Assembly (NCBI RefSeq): GCF_964340395.1
Contig: NC_135567.1
Span: forward strand, 339,883-403,882
DNA from: Glandiceps talaboti
Lineage: Eukaryota > Hemichordata > Enteropneusta > Spengelidae
Direction of reading: 5' to 3'
DNA: 64,000 nucleotides
Shown here: positions 60,971 to 64,000 of the stretch, piece after piece
Numbering within the stretch: the first letter of the stretch is position 1
Layout of the letters: the number at the start of each line of letters is the position of its first letter
Notes under the pieces: model-generated
Seen by the model: the letters and a program-made list of their open reading frames with translations, nothing else
What the model was told of the DNA's origin: nothing
The model's database searches: none
Translations under genes and position numbers: made by a program

Positions 60971-63221
60971 ACATACTAATTAGCATAGTGTCAGTATTCT
61001 AATTACCATAATGTCAGTATACTAATTACCATAATGTCAGTATACTAATTGCCATAATGTCGGTATACTAATTACCATAATGTCAGTATACTAATTACCA
61101 CAATGTCGGTATACTAATCACCATAATGTCACTATACTAATTACCATAATGTCACTATACTAATTACCATAATGTCACTATACTAATTACCATAATGTCA
61201 GTATACTAATTACCATAATGTCAGTATACTAATTACCATAATGGCAGTATACTAATTACCATAATGTCGGTATACTAATTACCATAATGTCGGTATACTA
61301 ATTACCATAATGTCAGTATACTAATTACCATAATGTCAGTATACTAATTATCATAATGTCAGTATACTAAATACAATAATGTCACTATACTAATTACCAT
61401 AATGTCGGTATACTAATTACCATAATGTCAGTATACTAATTACCATATGTCAGTATACTAATTACCATAATGTCAGTATACTAATTACCATAATGTCAGT
61501 ATACTAATTACCATATGTCAGTATACTAATTACCATAATGTCAGTATACTAATTACCATAATGTCACTATACTAATTACCATAATGTCGGTATACTAATT
61601 ACCATAATGTCAGTATACTAATTACCATAATGTCGGTATACTAATTACCATATGTCAGTATACTAATTACCATAATGTCACTATACTAATTACCATAATG
61701 TCGGTATACTAATTACCATAATGTCAGTATACTAATTACCATATGTCAGTATACTAATTACCATAATGTCAGTATACTAATTACCATAATGTCGGTATAC
61801 TAATTACCATAATGGCAGTATACTAATTACCATAATGTCACTATGCTAATTACCATAATGTCAGTATACTAATTGCCATAATGTCACTATGCTAATTACC
61901 ATAATGTCAGTATACTAATTACCATAATGGAAGTATACTAATTACCATAATGTCAGTATACTAATTGCCATAATGTCACTATGCTAATTACCATAATGTC
62001 AGTATACTAATTACCATAATGTCAGTATACTAATTACCATAATGTCACTATGCTAATTACCATAATGTCAGTATACTAATTGCCATAATGTCACTATGCT
62101 AATTACCATAATGTCAGTATACTAATTGCCATAATGTCACTATACTAATTACCATAATGTCAGTATACTAATTACCATAATGTCACTATACTAATTACCA
62201 TAATGTCGGTATACTAATTACCATAATGTCAGTATACTAATTACCATAATGTTGGTATACTAATTACCATAATGTCACTATACTAATTACCATAATGTCA
62301 GTATACTAATTACCATAATGTCGGTATACTAATTACCATAATGTCAGTATACTAATTACCATAATGTCACTATACTAATTACCATAATGTCAGTATACTA
62401 ATTACCATAATGTCACTATACTAATTACCATAATGTTAGTATACTAATTACCATAATATCACTATACTAATTACCATAATGTCAGTATACTAATTACCAT
62501 AATGTCAGTATACTAATTGCCATAATGTCGGTATACTAATTACCATAATGTCAGTATACTAATTACCATAATGTCAGTATACTAATTACCATAATGTCAG
62601 TATACTAATTACCATAATGTCAGTATACTAATTGCCATAATGGCAGTATACTAATTACCATAATGTCACTATGCTAATTACCATAATGTCGGTATACTAA
62701 TTACCATAATGTCACTATACTAATTACCATAATGTCACTATACTAATTACCATAATGTCACTATACTAATTACCATAATGTCGGTATACTAATTACCATA
62801 ATGTCACTATACTAATTACCATAATGTCACTATACTAATTGCCATAATGTCACTATACTAATTACCATAATGTCAGTATACTAATTACCATAATGTCGGT
62901 ATACTAATTACCATAATGTCACTATACTAATTAACATAATGTCGGTATACTAATTACCATAATGTCGGTATACTAATTAACATAATGTCGGTATACTAAT
63001 TGCCATAATGTCACTATACTAATTACCATAATGTCGGTATACTAATTATCATAATGTCACTATACTAATTACCATAATGTCGGTATACTAATTATCATAA
63101 TGTCACTATACTAATTACCATAATGTCGGTATACTAATTACCATAATGTCGGTATACTAATTACCATAATGTCGGTATACTAATTACCATAATGTCACTA
63201 TACTAATTACCATAATGTCAG
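60971..63221. repeat. 23-bp minisatellite, about 98 copies
   Basis: The unit is ATAATGTCAGTATACTAATT plus ACC. The third block varies as GTCAG, GTCGG, GTCAC, GGCAG; CTATGCTAATT and ATTGCC forms are scattered, and a few copies lack one A. Because 23 is not a multiple of 3, no long frames appear. Confidence 0.98.
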
Positions 63222-64000
63222 TCAAATGTCTGTAAACATCAAACCAAAATAAATGCACATTAGATGACCCCTAATACATGGTGATTTGGCAGGTAATATG
63301 ATTTGTAACAGTTTTTGTCACAGTTTATGATTCTTTGAACAGTTTGGTAGCTATTTTGAACGGTTTGGCAGCCATTTTGAAATTGATTTATGAGAAGCAT
63401 TTTTTTGATATTCCAAAACTGTGTATGTAGTTTATGAGGGATCGACCTATCCCTAGTTGAATTATTTAAAGAGCAAGGTATGTTTGTGAACTAGGACCTG
63501 TTGTCCCGGAAACTATAGACAATATAACAGTAAACGATAAACACAAGTCACTATTTGAAACAATAAATAGCATTAGCTTTGACTACTGTCATGTGATCTA
63601 TCAATTTATACATTTTGGTGTACATATATAAAAATGAGTAGAATTGGAATCCTTTATGGTATGTGAACACAAGACAATCTACTAATACCAACCCTTAAAC
63701 TACATTTCATCTCATTAGCACACATTACAATAAGTCTAGGCCAATCTTCTCATTATCGCAAATAATCACCACCTTGAGGGTTCCATCAATAATCTGGATT
63801 ATCATCTCATGGGTTCACTGTCTGTCGATGCATTGGTCTAATTAATGACCAATTTTTGCACAAAAACATCTTTCATCTTTTTATGACTGCCATGACTAAT
63901 TAATACTCGTGGGATTCATTGTTGTTATGGTAACTAGGGTTATTTGTTAGTATCTATCTAATTCGTCATGCTCTGTTAGGTTCTAGACTTTCTGCCTTAC
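63222..64000. other. Single-copy sequence at right edge
   Basis: AT-rich, with no array and no supported gene. A small duplication (GAACAGTTTGGTAGC / GAACGGTTTGGCAGC, then ATTTTGAA) occurs at 63337-63380. Confidence 0.55.

Overview
This window looks like nuclear DNA of a marine invertebrate, and nothing in it looks bacterial or viral. The reasons are AT-rich non-coding sequence, spliceosomal GT/AG signals, many microsatellites, transposon remnants and very long minisatellites. A lophotrochozoan such as a mollusc, annelid or brachiopod is my best guess. That guess is inference, from microsatellite-bearing rolling-circle-like elements and a P2X7-like exon, and the species cannot be named from sequence alone. 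By my coordinates, about 32 kb of the 64 kb (half) is tandem arrays of more than 20 different monomers. Most long open frames are by-products of those arrays, because 24-bp monomers never shift frame.

Layout. 1-3.2 kb: a 24-bp array (cut by the window edge) and a 35-bp array. 3.2-7.2 kb: dispersed repeats, a broken P2X7-like exon, an array of 21-bp palindromes, and a Helitron/HINE-like element with modules of about 115 bp, a (CA)n tract, a 3' hairpin and a CTAA end. 7.2-13.3 kb: a tetranucleotide block, a 4.2-kb 34-bp satellite with a 680-bp higher-order repeat, then 28-bp and second 34-bp arrays. 13.3-19.5 kb: a second HINE-like 3' end carrying (CA)54, dispersed repeats, and 35-, 27/37- and 29-bp arrays. 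19.5-30.1 kb: mostly single-copy DNA that becomes CpG-richer from about 25.5 kb. It holds the best protein-coding signal, a minus-strand exon at 27167-27339 with good splice sites and a possible start codon. 30.2-36.3 kb: a C-rich element inserted into a 40-bp array with a TTA target duplication, 24/27-bp and 40/43-bp arrays, and a decayed relative of the element. 37.5-39 kb: (GA)n and a 29/22-bp compound array. 40.3-45.7 kb: a 24-bp array split by an intact 1,897-bp element with 28-bp perfect terminal inverted repeats and a TAA target duplication, followed by another decayed copy. 46-63.2 kb: a 5.3-kb 31-bp array containing a 1,218-bp tandem duplication, a G-rich array whose monomer matches the interior of the 30.7-kb element, a 41-bp array, a 6.5-kb array of another 31-bp monomer, and a 23-bp array.

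How the parts relate. The clearest story is an interplay between PIF/Harbinger-like non-autonomous elements and satellites. Two related families share a terminus beginning GGGACCGG. Each has a copy inside a tandem array, and the array supplies the empty-site sequence. A third array appears to have grown out of the interior of one family. No autonomous transposase, rRNA, tRNA, CRISPR array or complete gene model was found.
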